Positions 8,052 to 14,707 of a DNA stretch of 14,707 nucleotides are shown here, in pieces. Positions within the stretch are counted from its first letter, which is position 1. Every line of letters starts with the position of its first letter. The position numbers were made by a program, and so were the translations under genes. The notes below the pieces were generated by a model. The model worked only from the letters and a program-made list of their open reading frames with translations, did no database searches and was not told the origin of the DNA. This DNA comes from JBGTBQ01 sp041749275 (lineage in GTDB: Bacteria > Acidobacteriota > Blastocatellia > Pyrinomonadales > Pyrinomonadaceae): positions 1 through 14,707 of the forward strand of contig JBGTBQ010000217.1 in assembly GCA_041749275.1 (NCBI GenBank), in the 5' to 3' direction.

Positions 8052-8080
8052 TTGACATGAATAAATGTTAGAAGTAGGCT
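8052..8080 (+). promoter_or_regulatory. Candidate sigma70-type promoter for the multicopper oxidase gene
   Basis: A perfect TTGACA (8052-8057) is followed after 17 bases by TAGGCT (8075-8080), a weak -10 match with three of six consensus bases. It lies in the AT-rich part of the gap. The -10 region overlaps a short hairpin-capable sequence (AGTAGGC-TTC-GCCTGCT, from 8073). Assignment rests only on hexamer match and spacing. Confidence 0.3.
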
Positions 8081-8145
8081 TCGCCTGCTCATAATTTTCA
8101 ACCTCGTTTCTTTGCCCGTTTTCTCACTGGTATCTACAGTTCTCA

Positions 8146-8170
8146 CCGGCGAATTCTTTGCTTTCGCCGG
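8146..8170 (+). other. Hairpin in the leader of the oxidase gene
   Basis: CCGGCGAA (8146-8153) and TTCGCCGG (8163-8170) form a perfect 8-bp stem with a 9-base loop. No T-run follows, so it is not an intrinsic terminator. The second arm can also pair with CCGGCGA at 8236-8242, just upstream of the ribosome-binding site, making an alternative fold possible. Confidence 0.5.
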
Positions 8171-8247
8171 ACTCACCTCGGCTCGGTTATGAACAGGGTG
8201 GCTAAACGTCTTTTGGATCTGTCACCGCTCCTCCGCCGGCGATCTTC

Positions 8248-8253
8248 AAGGAG
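8248..8253 (+). promoter_or_regulatory. Strong Shine-Dalgarno site fixing the oxidase start
   Basis: AAGGAG lies eight bases before the ATG at 8262, with an AT-rich spacer (AAATATAT). It is the best ribosome-binding site in the window and supports this start, directly in front of a good signal peptide. Confidence 0.85.
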
Positions 8254-8261
8254 AAATATAT

Positions 8262-11200
8262 ATGAGTAGCAGTCACGGGCGCTTGCAGAGCTTTCCAAGC
8301 TACTTGACTTTGGCCGTCACCTTCGCCTTGCTCGCACTGACGGCGGGCGCTCAAACCGCTACCGTGCCGACCGCCGCGACAAAGGCCGAGACGACATCAT
8401 CGGAACCGCTCTCCGCCCCGCCGACTACTCAAGCCGTGGCGACAAGCGACGGGTCCGTTGCTCCTGAAAACACGAAACCGGATTCCGCGAAGGTTGAAGC
8501 CGCGCCCGTGGACGCCGACGCCACCTCACCGACTGCCTCCGCGTCGCCTTCCCCTTCCACGACGAGCACACCAGCCCCCGCCCCGCAGCCCCCGCCCTCG
8601 ATTTGTAAGCGGACTATCGAGGCCGATGTGGTCGCACTCGCTCAACCCTACATGTTGAATCGGATGGGCGCTTCCATGCCGAACGCTCTGATCTATGCGC
8701 TCCGCAATGATGTCATGGGCAATTCGCCCAGCAACGTTCAGCTCAGACCGTGGAAGCGCGCCCGCCCGATTGTCCTGCGCGCTAATCAAGGCGACTGTCT
8801 GAAGATTACCCTCACCAACCTGATTAACCCGAACAGCGGCGGAACCAGCACCCCGCCCGTCTCGCTCCACGTGCAGGGGATGCAATTAGCCACCGGCATC
8901 GCGGACGACGGTTCTTTCGTGGGAGCCAACAACAGCAGTCTGGCCGACACCTCTCCCAACCCGCCGAGGGTCTACACGCTCTTCGCCGAGAAGGAAGGGA
9001 CGTTTCTGCTTTACAGCGAAGGCGATAGCAACACGACGGGGCAGCAACTCTTGCAGGGACTCTTCGGCGCGGTCAACGTCCAACCCGCGGGCGCCGAGTG
9101 GTATCGGAGTCAGGTCACGCAATCCGATTTGCAGCTTGCGATCAATCCCGCCAAAGGCGTTAACGGGAAGACTCCGGTCGGACAACCCATCGTCAACTAC
9201 GACGCCCTGTACCCGGCGAATTATAAGGATCAAGCTCGCGCCTGCACCCCGATCCTGAAGATGGCCGATTCCGCCTACGTGGTGGTCACTAACTCGCAAG
9301 GCGTCAAAACGTGCCAGAAGCAGCCGGGCAATCCGAAGCTTTATCACAGCGATTTGACAGCCATCATCACCGGCCCAAAGGCGGGCCGGTTCCCCGGCAC
9401 CACGGGCGTCGGCAAACCCGAACCGCCTTGCAACAAAGCAGGTCAGCCGAACGTTAAAGTTGACCCGTTATTCTGTCAGAATCCCGCCTCGCCCGACCGG
9501 AAGCAACCCTACCGGGAAGTCACGGTCATCTACCACGAAACGTTTCAGGCGACGACTCAGGCGTTCCCGATTTTCCGCCCGCCGACCGCCACGACTCCGA
9601 ACCCCGCTTTCCAGACGACTCTGGCCGGACAGGATGCCTTCGCCATCAACTACGGCACGGGCGGCATCGGCGCCGAAATTTACGCCAACCGGATCGGCGT
9701 CGGCCCGATGGCGAATTGCGTTGACTGTAAATTTGAAGAGTTCTTCCTGAGCGCATGGGCGGTCGGCGACCCGGCGATGGTCGTGGACGTGCCGGCGAAC
9801 TACGTCCCCCCTCCGCCGACGCCCCCCTGCCAGCCCGACGCGCTGACGCCGGGCAGCCCGTGCGTCGCGCCCACGGCCAAGGACCCGCCCGCCGGTCCGA
9901 AAGCGACCAAAGCCTTTTACCCGGATGACCCCTCGAACGTCTATCACAGCTATCTCAACGACCACATTAAATTCCGAATTCTCCACGGCGGCACGGGCGT
10001 CACACACGTCCACCACCAACACGCGCACCAGTGGCTCCAATCGCCGAACAGTTCCGAAGGCAGTTACCTCGACAGCCAGTTCATCAGCCCCGGCGCCAGC
10101 TACACGCTGGAGATGGTTTACAACGGGAGCGGGAACCGCAATAAGACGCTCGGCGACTCGATCTTCCACTGCCATTTCTACCCGCACTTCGCCGCCGGCA
10201 TGTGGAGCATGTGGCGCGTCCATGACGTGTTCGAGGCGGGGACGGAACTGGACGCCAACGGCATCCCGGTCAAGGGCGCGCGCGCCTATCCTGATGCTGA
10301 AATATTAGCTGGAACAGCCATCCCGGCCCTCATCCCGTTGCCGACGATGCCCATGCCGCTTATGCCCTCGCCGGTCTTCATACAGAACGGGCAGGTGGTT
10401 TTCGGCACGCCCGCCGCGCCTGACCCGACCGGGCAGAACGTCACGGTGAATCCCGGTTATCCATTCTTCATTCCGGGCATCGCGGGATTTCGCCCGCCGC
10501 ACCCGCCGCTGGATTTCGCCCCCGATGGCGCGGGCGGATTCTTAGACGGCGGTCTGCCGCGTCACGTGAATACCGGCGGCACCGTGAAGAATGAAAAAGC
10601 CTTCGTGGCGAACATCAACGATTGGAGCAAAGATTACGTCACGCTGAATTCGACGCAGCTCCCCGAAGACGGAACGCGCGTCGAGCAGGTGGCGATGGCG
10701 TATAACGGGCAACGATGCCGTCAGACCTTCCTCCCGGACGGGAGCGCCGCCAATCCCTTCGGCCCGCAGAACTATCCGGAGTGCTCTGACCCATCGAAGG
10801 CCAACTTCATCCTCAACGGCCTACCCCGCAAGACGGCGCAGAACCCATCCGGCGCACAACTCGGCGCGCCTTTCGCCGATCCCGCCGTTGACGACGCGGG
10901 CAAGGCCGTGGGTAAGGCGCGCACCTACAAGGCGGCTGCCATTCAGATGGATGCCAGCTTCAACGAGAAGGGCTGGCACTACCGGCAGCAGCGGCTGCTC
11001 ACCTTGTGGCAGGATGTCTCGCCGACCTTGAAGGGCACGCGCAAGCCGGAGCCGTTCTTCTTCCGGGCCAACTCGGAAGACGACTTCATCGAATACTGGC
11101 ACACGAATCTGGTGCCCAACTATTACGAGTTGGACGCCTTTCAGGTGCGGACGCCGACGGACATATTAGGTCAGCACATCCACCTCGTAAAATTCGACGT

Positions 11201-13727
11201 GACTTCATCCGACGGCGCGGCCAACGGCTGGAACTACGAGGATGGAACCTTCGCGCCGGACGAGGTGCAGGAGATCATCCACGCCATCAAAAACGGCGGC
11301 TCTTGGCAGCACTGCACGGGATGCACGACGGACTTGCGCGACCCGCAGCCGCCCCCGGCGGAGATTTGCGCGGGGCCACAGCCGCCGCCGCAGTGCGCGA
11401 CCAAATGGCTGGGCGCGCAAACCACCATCCAGCGCTGGTACGCGGATCCCTTCAAAGATAACGACGGGCAGGACAACACGATCCGCACCGTCTTCACGCA
11501 CGACCACTTCGGCCCCTCCACGCACCAGCAGGCCGGCCTCTACGCCGGGCTGCTGATTGAGCCGAAAGGCTCGACGTGGACATCCAACGATGGCAGCGTC
11601 ACGTTCGGCTCGCGTTCGGACGGAGGGCCGACGAGCTGGCAGGCCCGCATCATCACCGCGCCGAACGCCGCCGATAGCTACCGCGAATTCGCGCTGGAGT
11701 TTCAGGACTTCACGTTGGCTTATTTCCCGGCGCCGAATAACACCGGCATCAACCCCCCGCCCGTCCCGACCCTCGTCAGCACGGGCGGCCAACCGCCTCC
11801 CGGCACGCAGACCGTCAATTACTACAACGCGCCCATCCCGTGGCGCACGCAAGGGAATTGCGACCTCTCGCAAGCCTACTCATCGAGCTGTAGACCGGTG
11901 CCCAACTTCCCTATGAACGGTGATCCGGGGACGCCCCTGATGCGCGCCTACGAGAACGATAAAGTACAGGTGCGCGTCCTCGTCGGGGCGCACACCTTCT
12001 CGCACTTCTTTACGATGGGCGGCCCGAAGTGGCTGTTCGAGCCTTCGTGGTCGAACTCCGGCTATCGCAGCAGTCAGGGCATGGGACTCTCGGAGCATTT
12101 CGAGTTGGCCTTCAACGTGCCGCCGTCGTCCATCGGAAAATCCACGCGCAAATGTCCCGACGGGATGTCGCCGGGCGATTGCGCCGATTACCTCTACGTG
12201 CCCAGCGACGATAATTTCGGCATCACCAATGGCGTGTGGGGGCTGCTGCGAGCCTACGACCCGACCAAGCCGTTCGATCAAGTGAAGCCTCTGCCCAGCA
12301 ACCCGCTGGGGCCGGGCGCGACCCTGCCCTATCAAACCTGCCCGGCGAACCAGCCGGCGAATAGGATCAGGACTTACAACATCACGGCGGTGGCCGCGAA
12401 AACGGCGCTGCCCGACGGGCGGATCGTCTTCAACTCGCGCGGGACGAAGACCAACCCCAGCGACTTCTTACAGTCGCTGGGCATCATGTATGTCTTCTCG
12501 GAAGACCTCGACGCGACCGGCAAGTTGAAGGGGCCGGTCGAGCCGCTCATCCTGCGTGCGAACGCAGGGGATTGCATCGTGGTCAATTTAACCAACGCGA
12601 TGGACCCGACCGCCGTCCCCTTCACCACCGCCAACCCGTGGCCGCAGCCCTTCTTCAATATCGGCACGGTTAAGGCTTCGCAGTACGCCGGACTCCACCC
12701 GCAGCTTCTCTCTTACGACGGCGCCAGCGACGGCGGCATCAACGTCGGGTACAACGTGCGGAATCAGGCGGTCGGCTTCAGAGAGAAGATCACGTACAAC
12801 TGGTACGCGGGCAACATCGGACGGACGCAAACCGGGGCGCTCACCTACACGCCCGTAGAATTCGGCTCGCTTAACTTACAGCCCGCCGACCCGCTCATGC
12901 AGCACCAGTGGGGTTTGTTCGGCGGCATGGTCATCGAGCCGCTCGGCTCGAAATGGACGTGCGACGCGGAGGATGCGACGGGGAAGAAGATACAGGTTCC
13001 CTGCCAGCCGGCTCCCGGTTTTGACCCGTCAACCGTGAAGAACTACACGCGCGCTTCGGCGACCGTCACTCCGTCGAGCGGTGCGGCGTTCCGCGAATTC
13101 GTCGCAATGGTCAATGAGGACTTGATCCTCAACGCGAACAATCGGAGCGCCATCAACTATCGGACGGAGCCGACCTATTATCGGTACGGGAACCCGAACC
13201 CGGTGCCCAACGCGAATTTCTCCCCCGGCGGCAATAACAGTTGCGCGCTCTCCAACGCACTGGTCGGCGGCGACCCACAGACGCCCATCTTTACGGCGAG
13301 GGCGGGGACGCCCGTCCGGTTCCGCCTGATGCACCCGCAAGGGACGGGCACGGCGCAGGTCTTCACACTAAACGGTCACGTGTGGCAGCGAGAGCCGTAC
13401 ACGAACAACTCGACGGTGATCGGCAACAACCAGCTTTCGCAGTGGATGGGTTCGCACGATAGCCACGGGGGCACGGATCACTTCGACATGGTGATAGACA
13501 AAGCCGGCGGTCAGGGCGGCGTCCCCGGCGACTATCTGTACACGACTTTCGTTCCCAACCAGAACATTTACGGCTCGTGGGGTCTCTTCCGCGTGCTCGA
13601 TAAGAACGGGAAACAGGTGGCCGGTAATCCCGTGTGCGCTCCGTCCGCCCCGCAACCGGCGGCGCCGCTCAAGGATGACTTGAACCGTTTCATCAGACAG
13701 CCCTTTAGTCGAGGGCCGCAGCCCTAG
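8262..13727 (+). CDS. Giant secreted multicopper oxidase, MofA/McoA-like (candidate Mn(II) oxidase)
   Basis: This 1821-residue protein begins with a Sec signal peptide (1-30, cleavage after AGA) and an Ala/Pro/Ser/Thr-rich linker (31-113). Three homologous two-cupredoxin units follow, each opening with an Arg-Thr strand at 117, 887 and 1370. Units 1 and 3 share LRAN-x-GDC (Cys179, Cys1438). Copper ligands read as follows. L3 is HHQHAH (His584 type 1; His587 and His589 trinuclear). L4 is HCHFYPHFAAGM (His636, Cys637, His638, His642, Met647). L1 is HIH (972-974) and L2 is HDH (1080-1082). The set is complete, but its chain order is L3-L4-L1-L2. Unit 3 and the second half of unit 2 keep the fold but lack full motifs. 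The large size and six domains resemble MofA, McoA and MnxG. Oxidation of Mn(II) is inferred from family likeness only; phenols, Fe(II) or Cu(I) are alternatives. Confidence 0.85.
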   Translation: MSSSHGRLQSFPSYLTLAVTFALLALTAGAQTATVPTAATKAETTSSEPLSAPPTTQAVATSDGSVAPENTKPDSAKVEAAPVDADATSPTASASPSPSTTSTPAPAPQPPPSICKRTIEADVVALAQPYMLNRMGASMPNALIYALRNDVMGNSPSNVQLRPWKRARPIVLRANQGDCLKITLTNLINPNSGGTSTPPVSLHVQGMQLATGIADDGSFVGANNSSLADTSPNPPRVYTLFAEKEGTFLLYSEGDSNTTGQQLLQGLFGAVNVQPAGAEWYRSQVTQSDLQLAINPAKGVNGKTPVGQPIVNYDALYPANYKDQARACTPILKMADSAYVVVTNSQGVKTCQKQPGNPKLYHSDLTAIITGPKAGRFPGTTGVGKPEPPCNKAGQPNVKVDPLFCQNPASPDRKQPYREVTVIYHETFQATTQAFPIFRPPTATTPNPAFQTTLAGQDAFAINYGTGGIGAEIYANRIGVGPMANCVDCKFEEFFLSAWAVGDPAMVVDVPANYVPPPPTPPCQPDALTPGSPCVAPTAKDPPAGPKATKAFYPDDPSNVYHSYLNDHIKFRILHGGTGVTHVHHQHAHQWLQSPNSSEGSYLDSQFISPGASYTLEMVYNGSGNRNKTLGDSIFHCHFYPHFAAGMWSMWRVHDVFEAGTELDANGIPVKGARAYPDAEILAGTAIPALIPLPTMPMPLMPSPVFIQNGQVVFGTPAAPDPTGQNVTVNPGYPFFIPGIAGFRPPHPPLDFAPDGAGGFLDGGLPRHVNTGGTVKNEKAFVANINDWSKDYVTLNSTQLPEDGTRVEQVAMAYNGQRCRQTFLPDGSAANPFGPQNYPECSDPSKANFILNGLPRKTAQNPSGAQLGAPFADPAVDDAGKAVGKARTYKAAAIQMDASFNEKGWHYRQQRLLTLWQDVSPTLKGTRKPEPFFFRANSEDDFIEYWHTNLVPNYYELDAFQVRTPTDILGQHIHLVKFDVTSSDGAANGWNYEDGTFAPDEVQEIIHAIKNGGSWQHCTGCTTDLRDPQPPPAEICAGPQPPPQCATKWLGAQTTIQRWYADPFKDNDGQDNTIRTVFTHDHFGPSTHQQAGLYAGLLIEPKGSTWTSNDGSVTFGSRSDGGPTSWQARIITAPNAADSYREFALEFQDFTLAYFPAPNNTGINPPPVPTLVSTGGQPPPGTQTVNYYNAPIPWRTQGNCDLSQAYSSSCRPVPNFPMNGDPGTPLMRAYENDKVQVRVLVGAHTFSHFFTMGGPKWLFEPSWSNSGYRSSQGMGLSEHFELAFNVPPSSIGKSTRKCPDGMSPGDCADYLYVPSDDNFGITNGVWGLLRAYDPTKPFDQVKPLPSNPLGPGATLPYQTCPANQPANRIRTYNITAVAAKTALPDGRIVFNSRGTKTNPSDFLQSLGIMYVFSEDLDATGKLKGPVEPLILRANAGDCIVVNLTNAMDPTAVPFTTANPWPQPFFNIGTVKASQYAGLHPQLLSYDGASDGGINVGYNVRNQAVGFREKITYNWYAGNIGRTQTGALTYTPVEFGSLNLQPADPLMQHQWGLFGGMVIEPLGSKWTCDAEDATGKKIQVPCQPAPGFDPSTVKNYTRASATVTPSSGAAFREFVAMVNEDLILNANNRSAINYRTEPTYYRYGNPNPVPNANFSPGGNNSCALSNALVGGDPQTPIFTARAGTPVRFRLMHPQGTGTAQVFTLNGHVWQREPYTNNSTVIGNNQLSQWMGSHDSHGGTDHFDMVIDKAGGQGGVPGDYLYTTFVPNQNIYGSWGLFRVLDKNGKQVAGNPVCAPSAPQPAAPLKDDLNRFIRQPFSRGPQP

Positions 13728-13743
13728 CCGGTGCTCCGGCTGG
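13724..13743 (+). other. Hairpin at the oxidase stop codon
   Basis: AGCCGG-TGCT-CCGGCT (13726-13741) extends by two more pairs (one G-T) to an 8-bp stem that includes the TAG stop. The following bases (GGTTCGAC) have no T-run, so full termination is unlikely. It may protect the upstream transcript or reduce read-through into the Gly-Lys gene. Confidence 0.35.
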
Positions 13744-13796
13744 TTCGACAACACAACGGATCGTGTGAAGGCCCGGCCTCTGTGGGGGAGTTCATC

Positions 13797-14707
13797 ATGG
13801 CGAAAAAAAAGTATCGGATTGTCGGTCGCGTCGTCGGCCCCGGCTCTCAGCAGGGGGCGCCGAACGCGCGCGTCGAAGCATGGGACAAAGACAAACTCGT
13901 AGATGACTTGGTCGGCAGCGCGGTAACGGGGGCGGACGGGCGTTTTAAGATCGAATTCGACACGTCTTACTTCCGCGACCTCTTTCTTGATCGGCGGCCC
14001 GACCTTTACTTCAAGGTCTTTTATGGTGACCAACTGGTCAAGAGCACGGAGGATTCAGTTCTGTGGAACGTCGAGGCCGGAAAGACCGAGATCACAATTG
14101 AAGTGGACGCCGCTGGTGGGGCGAAAGGAGATTACGTTATGCCGAAGAAACCAAACGCCGGTGGTAAGGGCGGCAAGGGCGTTGGCAACAAGGGAGAAGT
14201 CGAGAAGGTAGGGGGCGGCAAGGGCGTCGGTGGTAAGTCCGGCGGCGGAAAAGGGGTGGAGGGCAAGCTCGGCGGTGGGAAAGGCGTCGGCGGCAAATCT
14301 GGCGGAGGTAAGACCGACGGCGGCAAAGGCGGCGGAGGCAAGGGCGGCGGCAAGAGCGGCGGAGGCAAAGGTGGCGGAGGCAAAGGCGGGAAGGGTGGAG
14401 ATAAATGGAAAGGCAAGCAACCGTCTTATAAAGGCTCCGATTTCGTCGGCGTGATTATCAGCCGGGCGTGCGCCATCGAGCTTTTAACCGCGCTCAGTCT
14501 GGCCCTCGGCTTCCCGCCGACGCCGAAGAAAAAGAAAGGCAAGAAGAAGGGTAAAGGCGGCAAAGGCGGTGGAGGTAAAGGCGGCGGCGGCAAGGGCGGC
14601 GGCGGCAAGGGTGGCGGCGGTAAGACCGACGGCGGTAAAGGCGGCGGCGGCGGCAAGGGTGGTGGCGGCAAAGGCGGAGGTAAGGGTGGCGGCGGCAAAG
14701 GCGGCGG
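13797..14707 (+). CDS. Secretion-unclear protein with transthyretin-like domain and long Gly-Lys repeats, partial (C-terminus off right edge)
   Basis: An open frame runs from ATG 13797 to the window end without a stop (303 residues visible). GGGGAG lies six bases upstream of the start. Residues 5-104 form a beta-rich domain resembling carboxypeptidase-regulatory/transthyretin-like folds (YRIVGRVVG, ARVEAWDKDKLVDDLVGSAV, DGRFKIEFD, EITIEV). From about 121 the chain turns into Gly/Lys repeats such as GGGKGVGGKSGGGK and GGGGKGGGGK. A hydrophobic segment (216-241, VGVIISRACAIELLTALSLA inside it) interrupts them, then a KKKKGKKKGK stretch and further Gly-Lys repeats follow. No N-terminal signal peptide is visible. 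The tail is extremely basic and could bind anionic polymer, nucleic acid or mineral surfaces; none of this is shown. It lies 69 bp after the oxidase in the same direction, possibly co-transcribed. I do not recognise a characterised homologue. Confidence 0.8.
   Translation, partial: MAKKKYRIVGRVVGPGSQQGAPNARVEAWDKDKLVDDLVGSAVTGADGRFKIEFDTSYFRDLFLDRRPDLYFKVFYGDQLVKSTEDSVLWNVEAGKTEITIEVDAAGGAKGDYVMPKKPNAGGKGGKGVGNKGEVEKVGGGKGVGGKSGGGKGVEGKLGGGKGVGGKSGGGKTDGGKGGGGKGGGKSGGGKGGGGKGGKGGDKWKGKQPSYKGSDFVGVIISRACAIELLTALSLALGFPPTPKKKKGKKKGKGGKGGGGKGGGGKGGGGKGGGGKTDGGKGGGGGKGGGGKGGGKGGGGKGG
14124..14141 (+). promoter_or_regulatory. Possible internal in-frame translation start inside the Gly-Lys gene
   Basis: AAAGGAG (14124-14130) precedes an ATG at 14139 by eight bases, and this ATG is codon 115 of the same frame. 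It falls exactly at the boundary between the folded domain and the Gly-Lys tail (MPKKPNAGGKGG). A shorter protein made only of the repeat region could therefore be produced. Lysine and glycine codons readily create such purine-rich strings, so chance is a serious alternative. Confidence 0.35.
14157..14399 (+). repeat. Gly-Lys coding repeat block 1
   Basis: This is a low-complexity tandem array of GGN GGN AAR-type codons encoding residues 121-201 of the Gly-Lys protein. A 14-residue motif of the form GGGKGVGGKSGGGK recurs within it, followed by KTDGGKGG. Codon third positions vary, so the repeat is stronger at the protein level than at the DNA level, which suggests selection for the peptide. 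Confidence 0.85.
14550..14707 (+). repeat. Gly-Lys coding repeat block 2 (continues past window end)
   Basis: A second array starts after the hydrophobic segment and the Lys-rich string, encoding GGGGK units and again KTDGGKGG as in block 1. Its units are more uniform than block 1 (runs of GGCGGCGGCAAG), suggesting more recent expansion and possible replication slippage. The array is cut by the window edge. Confidence 0.85.

Larger units (their letters stand above)
7867..8261 (+). other. 395-bp intergenic region and probable 5' leader of the giant oxidase gene
   Basis: No gene is supported here; the minus-strand 60-codon ORF at 7994-8176 has no recognisable features. About 55 bases after the SCO stop there is a compact stem CGCTTC-GAC-GAAGCG (7921-7935) without a T-run, so it is at best a weak terminator. 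From about 8000 to 8110 the DNA becomes AT-rich and holds a candidate promoter. Further downstream are a hairpin (8146-8170) and a strong ribosome-binding site (8248-8253), each listed separately. The size and structure suggest that the oxidase has its own promoter and a leader of roughly 175 bases. Confidence 0.6.

Noticed and set aside
8146..8170. Intrinsic terminator after the SCO gene
   Set aside because: The stem is sound but no T-run follows, and it lies about 280 bases after the SCO stop.
7994..8176. 60-codon minus-strand ORF in the oxidase leader
   Set aside because: Mixed composition without a domain, signal or good start context; it covers the candidate promoter and hairpin.
7867..8261. 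Mn-sensing yybP-ykoY-type riboswitch upstream of the candidate Mn oxidase
   Set aside because: I looked for its conserved purine-rich loop sequences in the leader and did not find them; only simple stems are visible.
14132..14698. Proline-rich minus-strand ORFs (PPPLPPPP repeats)
   Set aside because: They are the antisense of the Gly-Lys codon repeats. The plus frame is preferred because it continues from a non-repetitive domain with a good ribosome-binding site.
14157..14707. CRISPR array or non-coding tandem repeat
   Set aside because: The periodicity is codon-based with varied third positions and no spacers; the repeat is coding.

Overview
The window is GC-rich bacterial DNA from a Gram-negative-type cell: it encodes an outer-membrane polysaccharide export protein, Sec signal peptides and periplasmic copper proteins. 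Gene content and protein style resemble soil Acidobacteriota (perhaps class Blastocatellia). This is an impression from family resemblance, since no rRNA or marker gene is present.

Positions 1-6722, minus strand: an exopolysaccharide (EPS) assembly operon. In transcription order it holds a Wzc/GumC-like chain-length protein without a kinase domain (6722-5109), a separate CpsD-like ATPase whose Walker A lysine is replaced by valine (5079-4426), a short Wza-type export protein (4372-3680), a WbaP/CpsE-type initiating sugar-phosphate transferase (3568-2072), a NodB-type polysaccharide deacetylase (1873-938), and a Wzx/MATE-like flippase that runs off the left edge (948-<1). Together these cover initiation of the lipid-linked unit, flipping, polymer length control, export and de-N-acetylation. 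A 139-bp imperfect inverted repeat with a perfect 29-bp core sits between the transferase and deacetylase genes.

Positions 6723-7095: an AT-richer divergent intergenic region that should hold promoters for the EPS operon and for the plus-strand genes.

Positions 7096-14707, plus strand: a copper-oxidase module. A heavy-metal-binding-domain/SCO fusion (copper chaperone) is followed, after a 395-bp gap, by an 1821-residue secreted multicopper oxidase. The oxidase is built from three two-cupredoxin units and resembles the giant MofA/McoA/MnxG group, which includes Mn(II) oxidases. A complete set of type 1 and trinuclear copper ligands can be read, in the unusual chain order L3-L4-L1-L2. Another 69 bp downstream begins a protein, open at the right edge, with a transthyretin-like N-terminal domain followed by long Gly/Lys repeats interrupted by one hydrophobic segment.

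The most interesting part is 7096-14707: SCO chaperone, giant permuted-motif oxidase and a polycationic Gly-Lys protein, next to EPS export genes. A reasonable but unproven reading is extracellular metal oxidation with mineral or polymer binding. Two genes, at the left and right edges, have no stop or no start inside the window and are easily missed by ORF callers.
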